Positions 7,250 through 40,179 are shown, numbered from the stretch's first letter. The stretch: 64,000 nt of DNA from Sphaerisporangium dianthi (GCF_042654065.1 NZ_JBHSFP010000015.1:62001-126000); one strand, 5' to 3'. Notes: generated by a model not told the origin, from the letters alone. Program-made: numbers and translations.

Positions 7250-8983
7250 CTAAAGCCCCGTCTGCGTCGTAACCTGACCAAATGGGCTGTGCTCGTCCCC
7301 TCGGAGACCTCCGGACTCCACCGGCGCGCCGAACCAGCGCGACAGCGCGGCGCGCAGTTCCTGCCGCTCCCGCTCATCCGGACGGGCGCTCTGGGTGGCC
7401 CACGCCACGTAGCAGTCCGGGCGCAGCAACAGCGCTGTGACGGGCGCGCCCGGATCGCGGGGGTCCGCGTCCGGCGCGGTGGGGCCGGACGCGGTCGCGT
7501 CATCGCCGGTGGCCTGCGGGGACGGGGCGGCAGGGCGCGCGGCGACGGCGTCCACCCGGTCGTGCCAGCCGGACGATTCCCGCCCCGGCGAGCCGTCCTC
7601 GGTGAGGTCCAGCAGCAGCGGCCGGGCGCCCGCGGTCAGCTCCGCGAGCCTGACCGGGCCGCTCCCGGTGTCCAGCGTCAGGTCCGGAGCCCATCGGCCG
7701 GTCAGCGGATGCGCCGCCCCGGCCTCGCCGCCTCCCATGTCGTAGCGGATGTCCGCTCCCGCCATCGTGTCCGCGATGTGCCGGGCGTTGCGCGGGTCGC
7801 GGAGCAACTCGCCGAACAGCTCGCGCAGCGCCGTGACATCGCTCCCCGGGGCGATCAGCGCGGACTGCGCCTGGGTGTGCATGGCCACCCGCTCGGCCGC
7901 CGGCCGCCGTTCGGCCTCGTAGCTGTCCAGCAGCTCCGGCGGGGCCCAGCCGTGGATCTCGGCGGCCAGCTTCCATCCCAGGTTGACCGTGTCCTGCAGG
8001 CCGAGGTTCAGGCCGGGACCGCCGATCGCGCTGTGCACGTGGGCGGCGTCGCCCGCCAGCAGGACCCGGCGGTCGCGGAACCTGGCGGCCAGACGCGTGT
8101 TGCCGCCGGTCAGCCGCCGCAGCAGGTGCGGCCCCTCACCCTCCGGCGGCCCGAACGGCACCTCGGCCCCAAGGACGCGCCGGGCGCTTTCCCGCACCTC
8201 CGGCAGGGCGAGGGCCGGCAGGGCCGCGGCCTCGCCCGGCTCCTGCTCCAGCTCCATGGTGCTGATCAGCGGCCCCGTGAGGAACGGGGCGAACACGAAC
8301 AGGCCGCGTTCGGTGCGATGGTGCAGGAAGGGCGGGACGATCCCGTAGCCGGGAATGTCCAGCCCCCCGGTCACCGGGTCGATGATCTCGGCCGGCACGC
8401 TCACGTGCGCTGTGCGCGAGATCAGGCCGTCCCGGCTCACCCCCGGGAACTCGATGCCCGACAGCTTGCGGGTCACGCTGCGCCCGCCGTCCGCCCCGAC
8501 CAGATAGCGGGCGGTCAGGCGGTAGACGCCGTCCGGCCCGGCGACCTCGGCGGTGACCCCGTCACCGTCCTGCGACAGCGTGGTCAGCTCGTGCCCCCGG
8601 CGGATCTCGACGCCGAGCTCGACGGCGCGCTCCTCCAGCATCTGCTCGACGCGGCGCTGCGGCACCTGGAGTATGTACAGCGGATTGTCGCGGTCGGGCA
8701 GCTTGGTCAGGTCCAGCGGCAGCGCGCCGAAAACGAAGGACGGCTGCGGCCGCAGCGGGCGCGGGCCGCCCAGCCGCTCGTACAGTCCCCGGCGGTCGAG
8801 CATCCGCACGACCTGGCCGACCAGGCCGTTGGCCCGGTTCTCCAGAGTGCGGGCCGCGAGCCGTTCCAGCACCAGCGGCCGCACGCCGGCCAGGCTCAGC
8901 TCGCAGGCCAGCATGAGCCCGTTGGGCCCGGCTCCGGCGATGACGACGTCGGCGGACACGGCCGCGGATCCGGTTTCGGACAT
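7250..8983 (-). CDS. FAD-dependent aromatic hydroxylase (PheA/TfdB-type monooxygenase)
   Basis: 577 aa. The N-terminal FAD Rossmann motif (VIAGAGPNGLMLACELSLAG, residues 14-33), the GADGGRS second flavin motif and the third motif (RVLLAGDAAHVHSAIGGPGLNLGLQD) are all present, so the flavin site looks complete. The C-terminal 150 residues form the thioredoxin-like domain of this group (PLLLDLTEDGS, VTALLLRPDCYVAW). Known chemistry of the group: NAD(P)H-dependent hydroxylation of phenolic or polyketide aromatic substrates, including antibiotic inactivation. The ATG at 8983 has GAGGAG upstream; an earlier in-frame start would add 49 low-complexity residues. The TetR regulator upstream in the same orientation is the natural candidate controller. 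The substrate is unknown. Confidence 0.88.
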   Translation of the reverse strand: MSETGSAAVSADVVIAGAGPNGLMLACELSLAGVRPLVLERLAARTLENRANGLVGQVVRMLDRRGLYERLGGPRPLRPQPSFVFGALPLDLTKLPDRDNPLYILQVPQRRVEQMLEERAVELGVEIRRGHELTTLSQDGDGVTAEVAGPDGVYRLTARYLVGADGGRSVTRKLSGIEFPGVSRDGLISRTAHVSVPAEIIDPVTGGLDIPGYGIVPPFLHHRTERGLFVFAPFLTGPLISTMELEQEPGEAAALPALALPEVRESARRVLGAEVPFGPPEGEGPHLLRRLTGGNTRLAARFRDRRVLLAGDAAHVHSAIGGPGLNLGLQDTVNLGWKLAAEIHGWAPPELLDSYEAERRPAAERVAMHTQAQSALIAPGSDVTALRELFGELLRDPRNARHIADTMAGADIRYDMGGGEAGAAHPLTGRWAPDLTLDTGSGPVRLAELTAGARPLLLDLTEDGSPGRESSGWHDRVDAVAARPAAPSPQATGDDATASGPTAPDADPRDPGAPVTALLLRPDCYVAWATQSARPDERERQELRAALSRWFGAPVESGGLRGDEHSPFGQVTTQTGL

Positions 8984-9245
8984 GGTGGTTCTCCTCGCGT
9001 TCGGATGGCATGGCGAAATGGGCCGGCGGCACCGGCCTTTCGATGGGCGTGCGGGCAGCGGTCGCGGGCCAGGGTCGGCGCCGGCGACAGTGGTCGAAGG
9101 GCTGGGGACGGCCGGCGCGGGCCGGTCCACCGCCCGCCGTGGGCGGGGCCACTTCCGGCGGGCCGGGGCGGACGGCGGCGTGAGGCCGGTGCGCCGGTCG
9201 GATCAGAGGGCGGCGGTGCGGGGGTGAGGGCGGGTGGAGTCCTTC

Positions 9246-9325
9246 GGATCAGGCAGACCGGATCAGGCCACCGGGTCAGGCAGGCCGGATCAGGCCACGG
9301 GATCAGGCAGGCCGGATCAGGACGG
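9246..9325. repeat. 27-bp tandem repeat between TetR and monooxygenase genes
   Basis: Three copies of a 27-bp unit (9246-9272, 9273-9299, 9300-9325, the last shortened) are built on GGATCAGGCAGGCCGGATCA. Each unit itself contains GGATCAGG twice. The last copy contains the stop codon of the TetR gene. The tract is non-coding apart from that end. The rest of 8984-9245 shows nothing recognisable. Confidence 0.85.
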
Positions 9326-9979
9326 TGGAGTCCTCGGATCGGGCAGGCCCGCCGAGAGCCTCCCCAGGGCGTCGTGCAGCAGCGGCATCAGCGGGGCCGA
9401 GCCGCCGGTGCGCACCCAGTGGTCCATGACCACGGCGAGCGCGGCCCCGACCGCCGCCGCCACCAGGCGCGGGTAGAGATCTCGGGCGACGTCGGTGCCG
9501 GTGCGCTCGGCGACCGCGGCCGCCAGCTCGGTCTCGGCGGCCGCGCCGGCCCTGAGGTACTCGCCCTGCAGCGCCGGTTCGGCGAGCATGACGCGAAGCC
9601 CGGCGGCCCACTGGTCGCGGGACACGTCCGGCGGGCCGGCGGCGTCATTGGGCGCGGTGTCCTCCCGCATGTCGAAGCGGGCCGTCACCGCGTTGACGAC
9701 GGCCTCCCACAGTGGCTCGGACGCCGGCCGGGCGCGGAGCTCCTCCGCGATCAGCCGGGCGCGGTCGAGGTGCCGTGAGGCGATCGCCTCGGCCTTGCTG
9801 GAGAAGTAGTTGTTGAACGTGCGCGGGGAGACCCCGACCGCGGCGGCGATGTCCTCCACCCGCACGTCATCCCACCCGCGCTCGACGGTGAGCCGTATGG
9901 CCGCCCAGCTCAGGGCGATGCGGGTCTGCTGCTTCTTGCGCTCTCGCAGCCCCGTGCGCCCGTCCTGTCCGATGTCCAC
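9317..9979 (-). CDS. TetR-family transcriptional regulator
   Basis: 220 aa. The N-terminal DNA-binding domain (residues about 12-60) reads TRIALSWAAIRLTVERGWDD, then VEDIAAAVGVSPRTFNNYFSSKAEAI, the typical TetR helix-turn-helix with NYF..K. The C-terminal ligand domain is helical and of the common actinobacterial type (WAAGLRVMLAEPAL, MDHWVRTGG). Start: GTG at 9979 with GGTGAGGG just upstream and a TAGGGT -10 close by, so it may be nearly leaderless. It lies upstream of and in the same direction as the flavin hydroxylase, separated by a 27-bp tandem repeat, and diverges from the siderophore locus. It probably represses itself and the hydroxylase; involvement in iron uptake seems unlikely because an iron box covers the divergent promoter. 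Confidence 0.9.
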   Translation of the reverse strand: MDIGQDGRTGLRERKKQQTRIALSWAAIRLTVERGWDDVRVEDIAAAVGVSPRTFNNYFSSKAEAIASRHLDRARLIAEELRARPASEPLWEAVVNAVTARFDMREDTAPNDAAGPPDVSRDQWAAGLRVMLAEPALQGEYLRAGAAAETELAAAVAERTGTDVARDLYPRLVAAAVGAALAVVMDHWVRTGGSAPLMPLLHDALGRLSAGLPDPRTPPS

Positions 9980-9985
9980 GCCCTC

Positions 9986-10007
9986 ACCCTAGCAATTAAT
10001 GCGCATT
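9986..10007 (-). promoter_or_regulatory. TetR gene -10 (TAGGGT) and AATGCGCATT palindrome
   Basis: On the reverse strand TAGGGT (9991 to 9986) ends six bases before the GTG start. The perfect 10-bp palindrome AATGCGCATT lies just upstream at 9998-10007. This is a plausible autoregulatory operator overlapping the TetR promoter. Confidence 0.45.
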
Positions 10008-10123
10008 CAGAAAAGATGCGGGGCGCGCAATTTTTGGGGAGGCGTGGCGGGCGATCGCGGCAGAGGTCGGGGGAAGGCGAGGCCCCCTGCCGGAGGGCGG
10101 GCGGCGGGGGCCGGGTTGAGTTA

Positions 10124-10142
10124 TTAGGTTAGGCAAAGCTAA
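10124..10142. promoter_or_regulatory. Iron box (IdeR/DmdR type) upstream of the siderophore-interacting protein
   Basis: TTAGGTTAGGCAAAGCTAA matches the 19-bp iron-box consensus TTAGGTTAGGCTAACCTAA at 17 positions. It lies 33 bp before the ATG of the SIP gene. Known role: the Fe(II)-loaded DtxR-family repressor binds here and blocks transcription when iron is plentiful. Confidence 0.9.
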
Positions 10143-10175
10143 GTTAAATCCAAGGAGATCTGGAGGAGGCAGCCC

Positions 10176-11174
10176 ATGTCCGTCGGCACCGAGGAGACCG
10201 CTGGTCCCGAGACCGCGGAAGTGCCCGCGTACCGGGTCTTCCGCGTGCGGGTGACCCGCGTGGCCAGGCTCGGCCCGAGCTTCACGCGCGTCACCTTCAC
10301 CGGCGACGACCTGTCCCTCTTCGCCGATCACGGGCTCGACCAGCGGATCAACCTCGTCTTCCCGCTTCCGGAACGCGGCTACCCGCACTTCCGGGAGGGC
10401 GACGACTGGTACCGGCGGTGGCGGACGCTGCCACCGGAAGACCGCAACCCCATCCGCACCTACACCGCCGGCGCCGTGCGCCACGGCGCCGGCGAACTCG
10501 ACATCGACTTCGTGCTGCACGGCGCCACCGGCCCTGCCTCCCGATGGGCGCTGGCGGCCCGTCCCGGCGACCCGCTGGTGGTCGTCGGCCCGGACGTGCG
10601 CCACCGCGGCCCGGCCGGCGGTCGCGAATGGGCTCCGCCGCGGGACGCGACGCGCCTGCTGCTCGCGGGCGACGAGACCGCCGTCCCCGCCATCGCCGCC
10701 ATCGCCGAGTCCCTGCCCGCTCACGTGTACGCCGAGATCATCCTCGAGGTGCCCGACCCCGCCGACACCCGGGTCCTGCTCGTCCCGCCCGGCGTCCGGG
10801 TCACCTGGCTGGCACGCGACGGCGCCGGCGACCACGGCGAGCGGCTGTTCGCCGCCGTCCGCGAAGCCGCGGCCCGCCTGGCGCCGGCCGGCAGGCAGGC
10901 CGCCGGGCCGCCCCCCGCCGTCGCGGGCCCGGCCGGCGGTCCGCGGGGCGCGTCCACGACGGCCCAGGAAAGGGCGGGGGAGCCGGAGGACGACGACCTC
11001 TGGGAGATCCCCGACCCCGGGGCCGCCGCTCAGGGCGGCTTCTACGCCTGGCTGGCCGGCGAGGCCGGCGTGGTCAAGCGGCTGCGCCGCCACCTGGTCG
11101 GAGAACTGGGCGTCGACCGCCGGACCGTCGCCTTCATGGGGTACTGGCGCCTCGGCCGCCCCGGCGGCGACTGA
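10176..11174 (+). CDS. Siderophore-interacting protein (SIP, FAD-dependent ferric-siderophore reductase)
   Basis: 332-aa cytoplasmic flavoprotein of the ViuB/SIP family. The FAD-binding barrel spans about residues 10-140, with RNPIRTYTAG as the flavin-binding RxYT motif near residue 93. An NAD(P)H-binding domain follows (LLLAGDETAVPAIAAIAESLP). The end has the family signature GGFYAWLAGEAGVVKRLRRHL...FMGYW. About 45 residues of Pro/Ala/Gly and acidic low-complexity sequence are inserted before that signature. Known role: reduces ferric siderophore after import to free Fe(II). The ATG is preceded by GGAGGAGG. The iron box 33 bp upstream indicates iron-repressed expression. The formyltransferase gene follows 96 bp later and may be co-transcribed. 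Confidence 0.93.
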   Translation: MSVGTEETAGPETAEVPAYRVFRVRVTRVARLGPSFTRVTFTGDDLSLFADHGLDQRINLVFPLPERGYPHFREGDDWYRRWRTLPPEDRNPIRTYTAGAVRHGAGELDIDFVLHGATGPASRWALAARPGDPLVVVGPDVRHRGPAGGREWAPPRDATRLLLAGDETAVPAIAAIAESLPAHVYAEIILEVPDPADTRVLLVPPGVRVTWLARDGAGDHGERLFAAVREAAARLAPAGRQAAGPPPAVAGPAGGPRGASTTAQERAGEPEDDDLWEIPDPGAAAQGGFYAWLAGEAGVVKRLRRHLVGELGVDRRTVAFMGYWRLGRPGGD

Positions 11175-11270
11175 GACCACCGGCCCGCGCGCCGTCCCCC
11201 GGGCGGGGTTCTCCCTGTGCCGGCGGAGCTGAGAAGAACCTTACGAAGACTTGCGAGGAGAGGATCGTTC

Positions 11271-12218
11271 ATGCGGGTCGTCATGTTCGGCTACCAGACG
11301 TGGGGCCATCGCACGCTGCAAGCCCTGCTGGACGCGGGCCATGAGGTGGCGCTGGCCGTCACCCACCCCAAGAGCGAGCACGCGTACGAGAAGATCTGGG
11401 ACGACTCGGTCGCGGAACTCGCCGCCAAGCACGACGTCCCGGTGCTCCTGCGCAACCGCCCCGACGACCAGGACCTGCTCCTGGCGCTCCGCGACGCGGC
11501 GCCGGACATCATCGTCGCCAACAACTGGCGCACCTGGCTGCCGCCGGAGATCTTCGACCTCCCCCCGCACGGCACGCTGAACGTCCACGACTCGCTGCTG
11601 CCGTCGTACGCGGGCTTCTCGCCGCTGATCTGGGCTCTCATCAACGGCGAGAAAGAGGTCGGCGTCACCGCCCACCGCATGAACGCCGAACTCGACGCGG
11701 GCGACATCGTGCTGCAACGTGCCGTTCCGGTGGGACCGCGCGACACCGCCACCGACCTGTTCCACAAGACGGTCGACCTGATCGGGCCCATCGTGCGCGA
11801 CTCCCTCGACCTCATCGCCGCGGGCCGGGCGACGTGGGTGCCCCAGGACCGCAGCAAGGCCAGCTTCTTCCACAAGCGGTCCATCGAGGACGGCCGCATC
11901 GACTGGAACTGGCCGGCCGAGGACCTGGAGCGGCTGGTGCGCGCGCAGTCGGACCCCTATCCCAACGCGTTCACCTACCACCGCGGCGAGCGCATCCGCA
12001 TCGTGTCGGCGGCCGTGTCGCAGGCGCGGTACGGCGGCACTCCGGGGCGCGTCTTCATCCGCGAGGGGGACGGGGTGGTCATCGTCAGCGGCGCCGACGC
12101 GCGCGGCGGACGCCGCCCCGGGCTGGTCCTGCACCGGCTGCGCACCGACGACGGCGCCGAGCACGCGGCCACCGACTACTTCCGCGCCATGGGCGGCTAC
12201 CTCACCGCCCGGCCCTGA
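11271..12218 (+). CDS. N5-hydroxyornithine formyltransferase (CchA-like)
   Basis: 315 aa, related to methionyl-tRNA formyltransferase. The catalytic domain has IIVANNWRTWLPPEIF, with the asparagine of the N10-formyl-THF site, and LNVHDSLLPSYAGFSPLIWALINGE with the conserved histidine. The aspartate motif follows (NAELDAGDIVLQ). A C-terminal OB-like domain follows (KRSIEDGRIDWNWPAEDLERLVRAQSDPYPNAF). Known function of this subgroup in coelichelin-type clusters: transfers formyl from N10-formyl-tetrahydrofolate to N5-hydroxyornithine, giving the hydroxamate. The ATG at 11271 follows GAGGAGAGG; the earlier in-frame start at 11217 is not conserved. The siderophore context makes tRNA formylation unlikely. 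No acetyltransferase was found in the cluster, so formyl is the expected hydroxamate acyl group. Confidence 0.9.
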   Translation: MRVVMFGYQTWGHRTLQALLDAGHEVALAVTHPKSEHAYEKIWDDSVAELAAKHDVPVLLRNRPDDQDLLLALRDAAPDIIVANNWRTWLPPEIFDLPPHGTLNVHDSLLPSYAGFSPLIWALINGEKEVGVTAHRMNAELDAGDIVLQRAVPVGPRDTATDLFHKTVDLIGPIVRDSLDLIAAGRATWVPQDRSKASFFHKRSIEDGRIDWNWPAEDLERLVRAQSDPYPNAFTYHRGERIRIVSAAVSQARYGGTPGRVFIREGDGVVIVSGADARGGRRPGLVLHRLRTDDGAEHAATDYFRAMGGYLTARP

Positions 12219-12228
12219 ACGCGGCGCG

Positions 12229-13053
12229 CTAGTGAGCCGCCTTCGCGCGCGCGGTGTCGTGGTGGCGGCTCATCGGAATGATCAACGGGGTGCCGCTGAC
12301 CGGGTCCGTCGTGACCTGGCAGCGCAGGTCGAAGATGTCCTGCACCGTCTCGGCCGTGATGACGTCGGCGGGCGCGCCCTCGGCGACGATGCGGCCCGAC
12401 TTCATGGCGATGACGTGGTCGGCGTACCGGCACGCCTGGTTGAGGTCGTGCAGGACCATCACGATCGTGCGGTTCTCGCGCCGGTTGAGGTCGGTGATCA
12501 GGTCGAGGACGTCGATCTGGTGCGCCAGGTCGAGGAAGGTCGTCGGCTCGTCGAGCAGGAGCACCGGGGTCTCCTGCGCGACGGCCATGGCGATCCAGGC
12601 CCGCTGGCGCTGTCCGCCGGACAGCTCGTCGACCGCGCGGCCGGCGAGGTCGGCCATGCCGGTGGCGGCCAGCGCGCCGTGGACGGCCTGCTCGTCGGCC
12701 GCCGACCACTGCCGCCACCAGGTCTGGTGCGGCGAGCGGCCGCGCGTGACCAGGTCGATGACGGTCAGCCCCTCCGGTGCGACCGGTGACTGCGGCAGGA
12801 TGCCGAGGCGCCGGGCCAGTTCCCTGGTCGGGATCGAATGCAGCGCGCGGCCGTCGAGCCGGACGGCGCCCTGGCGCGGCGTCAGCAGCCGCGCCAGCGC
12901 TCGCAGCAGCGTCGACTTGCCGCAGGCGTTGGCGCCCACGATGGCGGTGACGCGGCCCGGCGGGACGACCAGGTCGAGGTCCGCCACGACCAGCCGGTCG
13001 TCGTACGCCAGGTGCAGGCCGCTCGCCCGCAGGTCCGGGTGGATGGTCGACAT
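12229..13053 (-). CDS. Ferric-siderophore ABC transporter ATPase (FecE/FepC type)
   Basis: 274 aa. Walker A reads GANACGKST (near residue 41), the signature LSGGQRQRAWIAMAVAQ, and Walker B VLLLDEPTTFLD with the catalytic glutamate; the switch histidine lies in VLHDLN. All catalytic elements are intact. FecE-type ATPases sit on the cytoplasmic face and power FecCD permeases for ferric siderophore import. The start codon follows CAGGAGG. It is the last gene of a three-gene reverse operon (permease, permease, ATPase), with only 4 bp between it and the preceding stop. It converges with the formyltransferase gene over a 10-bp gap with no hairpin. Confidence 0.95.
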   Translation of the reverse strand: MSTIHPDLRASGLHLAYDDRLVVADLDLVVPPGRVTAIVGANACGKSTLLRALARLLTPRQGAVRLDGRALHSIPTRELARRLGILPQSPVAPEGLTVIDLVTRGRSPHQTWWRQWSAADEQAVHGALAATGMADLAGRAVDELSGGQRQRAWIAMAVAQETPVLLLDEPTTFLDLAHQIDVLDLITDLNRRENRTIVMVLHDLNQACRYADHVIAMKSGRIVAEGAPADVITAETVQDIFDLRCQVTTDPVSGTPLIIPMSRHHDTARAKAAH

Positions 13054-13057
13054 GCGT

Positions 13058-14149
13058 TCAGCCTCCTGAGCCCGCGCGGTCGGCGCGGATGAGCAGCCAG
13101 AGCAGGATCGGCGCGCCCAGCACGCCGGTGACGATTCCGACCGGCAGTTCCGTGCCGGAGATCAGCTCGCGCGCGGCGAGGTCGGAGGAGAGCACGACCA
13201 GGGCCCCGGCCAGCCCCGAGGCCACCGGCGGCGGCCAGGAGGTGCCGGCGAGCCGCTGCGCGATCTGCGGCGCGGCGAGCGCCACGAAGGCGACCGGCCC
13301 GGCCGCCGCGGTGCCGAAGGCGACCAGCCCGACCCCCGTGAGCAGCAGCGTGAACCGGACCTGCTGCACGGGGGTGCCGAGGCCGGCGGCGACGTCGTCG
13401 CCGAGCTGGAGCGTGCGGGTCAGGCGGCCCAGCGTCAGCGCGAGCGGCACCAGCACCGCCATGGCGAGGGCGAGCGGCGCCACCTGGTCCCAGTCGCGGC
13501 CGTTGAGGTTGCCGACCAGCCAGCCGAGCGCGGCCTGCGCCTGGAACCGGCCGCCCTTGGCGACCAGGTAGTCGGTGGCGCTGGTGCACATCCACGACAC
13601 TCCGATGCCGACCAGGATGATCCGGTAGCCGGTGGCGCCGCGGCTCCACGCCAGGAGGTAGACGAGCAGGCCGGTGCCCAGCGCGCCGAGCAGCCCGAGC
13701 GTCTGCGGGCCGAGGCCGCCGTCCCATCCGAGCACGATGCTCGCGACGACGGCGGTGCCGGCCCCCTGGGTGAGCCCGATCATGTCCGGACTGGCCAGCG
13801 GGTTGCGGGTCATGGTCTGGAAGATCGAGCCCGAGACGCCGAAGGCGACGCCGGCCAGCAGCCCGACCAGGGCGCGCGGCAGCCGCAGTTCGCGGACGAC
13901 CAGCAGCGTCCCGGGGTCGCCGTGCCCGGCGAGCGCCTGGACGACCGAGGTGAGGCCGATCGGGTAGTCGCCGATCGAGACGCCCCAGCAGAAGACGAGG
14001 AAGGTGACGGCGGCGAGCGCCGCGCACACGGCGACCAGGCGAGGGCGCAGCACCCCGGAGACGGGCGGCACGGCCGACCGGAACGTGCGGCGGGAGGTGC
14101 CGGGCAGCGCGGCGGCCGGGGGGACGGGGGAGGGGGAGGCCATGCTCAC
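13058..14149 (-). CDS. Ferric-siderophore ABC permease (FecCD family), second subunit
   Basis: 363 aa with about nine or ten membrane helices. FecCD landmarks are present: LRLPRALVGLLAGVAFGVSGSIFQTMTRNPLASPDMIGLTQGAG in the first third, and FVALAAPQIAQRL (the cytoplasmic coupling loop) followed by ISGTELPVGIVTGVLGAPILLWLL at the end. A 35-residue Pro/Ala/Ser-rich cytoplasmic extension precedes helix 1. Its ATG overlaps the stop of the first permease (ATGA), so the two are translationally coupled and would form the membrane heterodimer. The family imports ferric hydroxamates or catecholates across the cytoplasmic membrane. Confidence 0.95.
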   Translation of the reverse strand: MSMASPSPVPPAAALPGTSRRTFRSAVPPVSGVLRPRLVAVCAALAAVTFLVFCWGVSIGDYPIGLTSVVQALAGHGDPGTLLVVRELRLPRALVGLLAGVAFGVSGSIFQTMTRNPLASPDMIGLTQGAGTAVVASIVLGWDGGLGPQTLGLLGALGTGLLVYLLAWSRGATGYRIILVGIGVSWMCTSATDYLVAKGGRFQAQAALGWLVGNLNGRDWDQVAPLALAMAVLVPLALTLGRLTRTLQLGDDVAAGLGTPVQQVRFTLLLTGVGLVAFGTAAAGPVAFVALAAPQIAQRLAGTSWPPPVASGLAGALVVLSSDLAARELISGTELPVGIVTGVLGAPILLWLLIRADRAGSGG

Positions 14150-15171
14150 ACTTCCGCGAGTCGCCGCCGGCGGACCAGGGCGATGAAGAACGGGCCGCCG
14201 ATGAAGGCGATGAGGACGCCGGCCTGGATCTCGGAGGGTCGCGCGGCGACCCGCCCGATGATGTCCGCGGCCAGCACCAGGCAGGGCGCGAGCACCGCCG
14301 ACAGGGGCAGCAGCAGGCGGTGGTCGGGGCCGAACCCGGCGTGCTGCGCGAGGATCCGGGCGGCGTGCGGCACCACGAGCCCGACGAAGACCACAGGGCC
14401 GATGACCGCCACCGCCGCGCCGGTGAGCAGCGTGACGGCGATCGCGCCCTGGAGCCGGACCATACCGAGCCGCCGGCCGAGCGAGGCGGCCACGTCGTCG
14501 CCGAGGGCCAGGCTGTTGAGCGCGGGAGCGCAGGCCAGCGCCAGCACCGTGCCGACGGCGATGAACGGCAGGACCCGGAGGACCGTGTCGCCGTCCTGGT
14601 CGGCGAGCGAGCCGGCCGACCAGAAACGGTAGCGGTTCAGCGCCTCAGGGTCGGTCAGGACGACGGCGTTGGTGAGCGAGAACAGCAGCGCGCTCACGGC
14701 GACCCCGGAGAGCGCGAGTTTGACCGGTGTCAGGCCCGAGCGTCCCTGCCTGCCGAGCAGGTACACGACGACGCTCGCGGCGAGCGCGCCCGCGAACGCG
14801 AACCAGATGTATCCGTACAGCGTCCCCAGGCCGAGCACCGCGACCGACACCACGATCGCGAAGGCGGCGCCGGCGCTGATGCCGAGCAGGCCGGGGTCGG
14901 CGAGCGGGTTCCGCGTCAGCGCCTGCATGAGCGCGCCGGACAGCCCGAGGGCCGCGCCCGCGGCCAGGCCCAGCGCGGTGCGGGGGACGCGCACCGACCA
15001 GACGACGTTGTCGACGAGCTGGTCGGGCGGATGTCCGAGCAGCGCCTGGACGACCTGGTCGAGGGGGAGGGCGCGGGCGCCCAGCGTGATCGACAGCAGG
15101 CACAGCGCGACGAGGACGGCGCCGAGCAGCGCCACGAGGATGACGGGACGGAGTCCCGCGCCGCGCGTCAC
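14146..15171 (-). CDS. Ferric-siderophore ABC permease (FecCD family), first subunit
   Basis: 341 aa, nine or ten membrane helices. FecCD signatures are visible: VRVPRTALGLAAGAALGLSGALMQALTRNPLADPGLLGISAGA, then VGLVVPHAARIL (coupling loop) and PSEIQAGVLIAFIGGPFFIALV at the C-terminus. The start is the GTG at 15171; the ribosome site is weak. It is the first gene of the reverse import operon and diverges from the NRPS gene. Two iron boxes lie in the shared 204-bp intergenic region, so importer and synthetase should be derepressed together under iron limitation. Confidence 0.95.
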   Translation of the reverse strand: MTRGAGLRPVILVALLGAVLVALCLLSITLGARALPLDQVVQALLGHPPDQLVDNVVWSVRVPRTALGLAAGAALGLSGALMQALTRNPLADPGLLGISAGAAFAIVVSVAVLGLGTLYGYIWFAFAGALAASVVVYLLGRQGRSGLTPVKLALSGVAVSALLFSLTNAVVLTDPEALNRYRFWSAGSLADQDGDTVLRVLPFIAVGTVLALACAPALNSLALGDDVAASLGRRLGMVRLQGAIAVTLLTGAAVAVIGPVVFVGLVVPHAARILAQHAGFGPDHRLLLPLSAVLAPCLVLAADIIGRVAARPSEIQAGVLIAFIGGPFFIALVRRRRLAEV

Positions 15172-15205
15172 CGAACTGTTCCCACGTTTTGAGTCCCTTC
15201 CCAGC

Positions 15206-15225
15206 TTAGGTAAGGCACGCCTTAA
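15206..15225. promoter_or_regulatory. Iron box proximal to the permease operon
   Basis: TTAGGTAAGGCACGCCTTA matches the iron-box consensus at 14 of 19 positions. It lies 35 bp from the permease GTG on the reverse strand. It is the first of two boxes in the divergent region and probably controls the import operon. Confidence 0.8.
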
Positions 15226-15273
15226 CTGTAGCCCCCAGAGTTGGGCGGCTCCCTCTGGCGCCGATCTACTTAC

Positions 15274-15292
15274 TTAGGTAATCCTTACCTTA
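15274..15292. promoter_or_regulatory. Iron box proximal to the NRPS gene
   Basis: TTAGGTAATCCTTACCTTA matches the iron-box consensus at 14 of 19 positions, about 84 bp upstream of the NRPS ATG. It would place the synthetase under DtxR/IdeR-family iron repression. Confidence 0.8.
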
Positions 15293-15375
15293 GTATGACT
15301 CGCGATCAGGGTCACTTTGGCCTGTTTCGTCCAGCTTGGGAGGCTCGGTCACCTGTGTCGGCTACTGGAGAAGTG

Positions 15376-39699
<24,324 letters not shown>

Positions 39700-39825
39700 C
39701 CGATGCCCCGACGACCGTCCCTCGGCCTCCCCGAGCCCCGGCCGGCGCCACCGAGGCGCTGTGCGGCCACCACTGAGACCACCTCGACCCCGATAACCGT
39801 TTTCCGACATGAGGAGACAACCGAG

Positions 39826-40032
39826 ATGAGCAACCCCTTCGAGAACCCCGACGGCGTCTACTCGGTGCTGGTCAACGCCGAGGGCCAGCACAGCCTGTGG
39901 CCGGACTTCGCCGAGGTCCCCGCCGGGTGGACGGCCGTCCACGGACCCGCCGCCCGGCAGGAGTGCCTCGCCTACATCGAGGCCAACTGGACCGACATGC
40001 GCCCGAAGAGCCTCGTGGACCAGGACGGCTGA
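39826..40032 (+). CDS. mbtH: MbtH-like protein
   Basis: 68 aa with the full MbtH signature: NPFENPDG at the start, QHSLWPDFAEVPAGW, then CLAYIEANWTDMRPKSL at the end, including the invariant tryptophans and proline. The ATG at 39826 follows GAGGAGAC; an in-frame start at 39703 would add a non-conserved leader. MbtH proteins bind adenylation domains and are needed for their solubility or activity. This one follows the NRPS by 126 bp in the same direction and presumably serves its A domains. A strong hairpin follows the stop codon. Confidence 0.97.
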   Translation: MSNPFENPDGVYSVLVNAEGQHSLWPDFAEVPAGWTAVHGPAARQECLAYIEANWTDMRPKSLVDQDG

Positions 40033-40039
40033 CCCCGCC

Positions 40040-40074
40040 GCGGCCGCACCCGGCAAGAAGCCGGGTGCGGCCGC
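40040..40074. terminator. Strong hairpin after mbtH
   Basis: Perfect 15-bp arms (GCGGCCGCACCCGGC and GCCGGGTGCGGCCGC) flank a five-base loop AAGAA, seven bases after the mbtH stop. It probably terminates the NRPS-mbtH transcript; no T-tract follows. Confidence 0.85.
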
Positions 40075-40110
40075 CGCACGCGAGAGGGCGGGCACGCGGG
40101 CGAGGAGCAA

Positions 40111-40179
40111 GGCGCGTACCGAGAGGCGCGTACTCAGAAGCGCGTACCGAGAAGCGCGTACCGAGAAGCGCACGTGAGA
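40111..40179. repeat. 14-bp tandem direct repeats between two hairpins
   Basis: Units at 40111, 40125, 40139 and 40153 are built on AGCGCGTACCGAGA (copies 3 and 4 identical), and a degraded fifth starts at 40167. The tract is non-coding and lies between the mbtH hairpin and the hairpin facing the convergent receptor gene. Confidence 0.85.

Noticed and set aside
15241..15375. TTG start for the NRPS at 15241
   Set aside because: It would place an iron box inside the coding region and add 45 residues without domain similarity; the ATG at 15376 has GGAG upstream and begins the recognisable half C domain.
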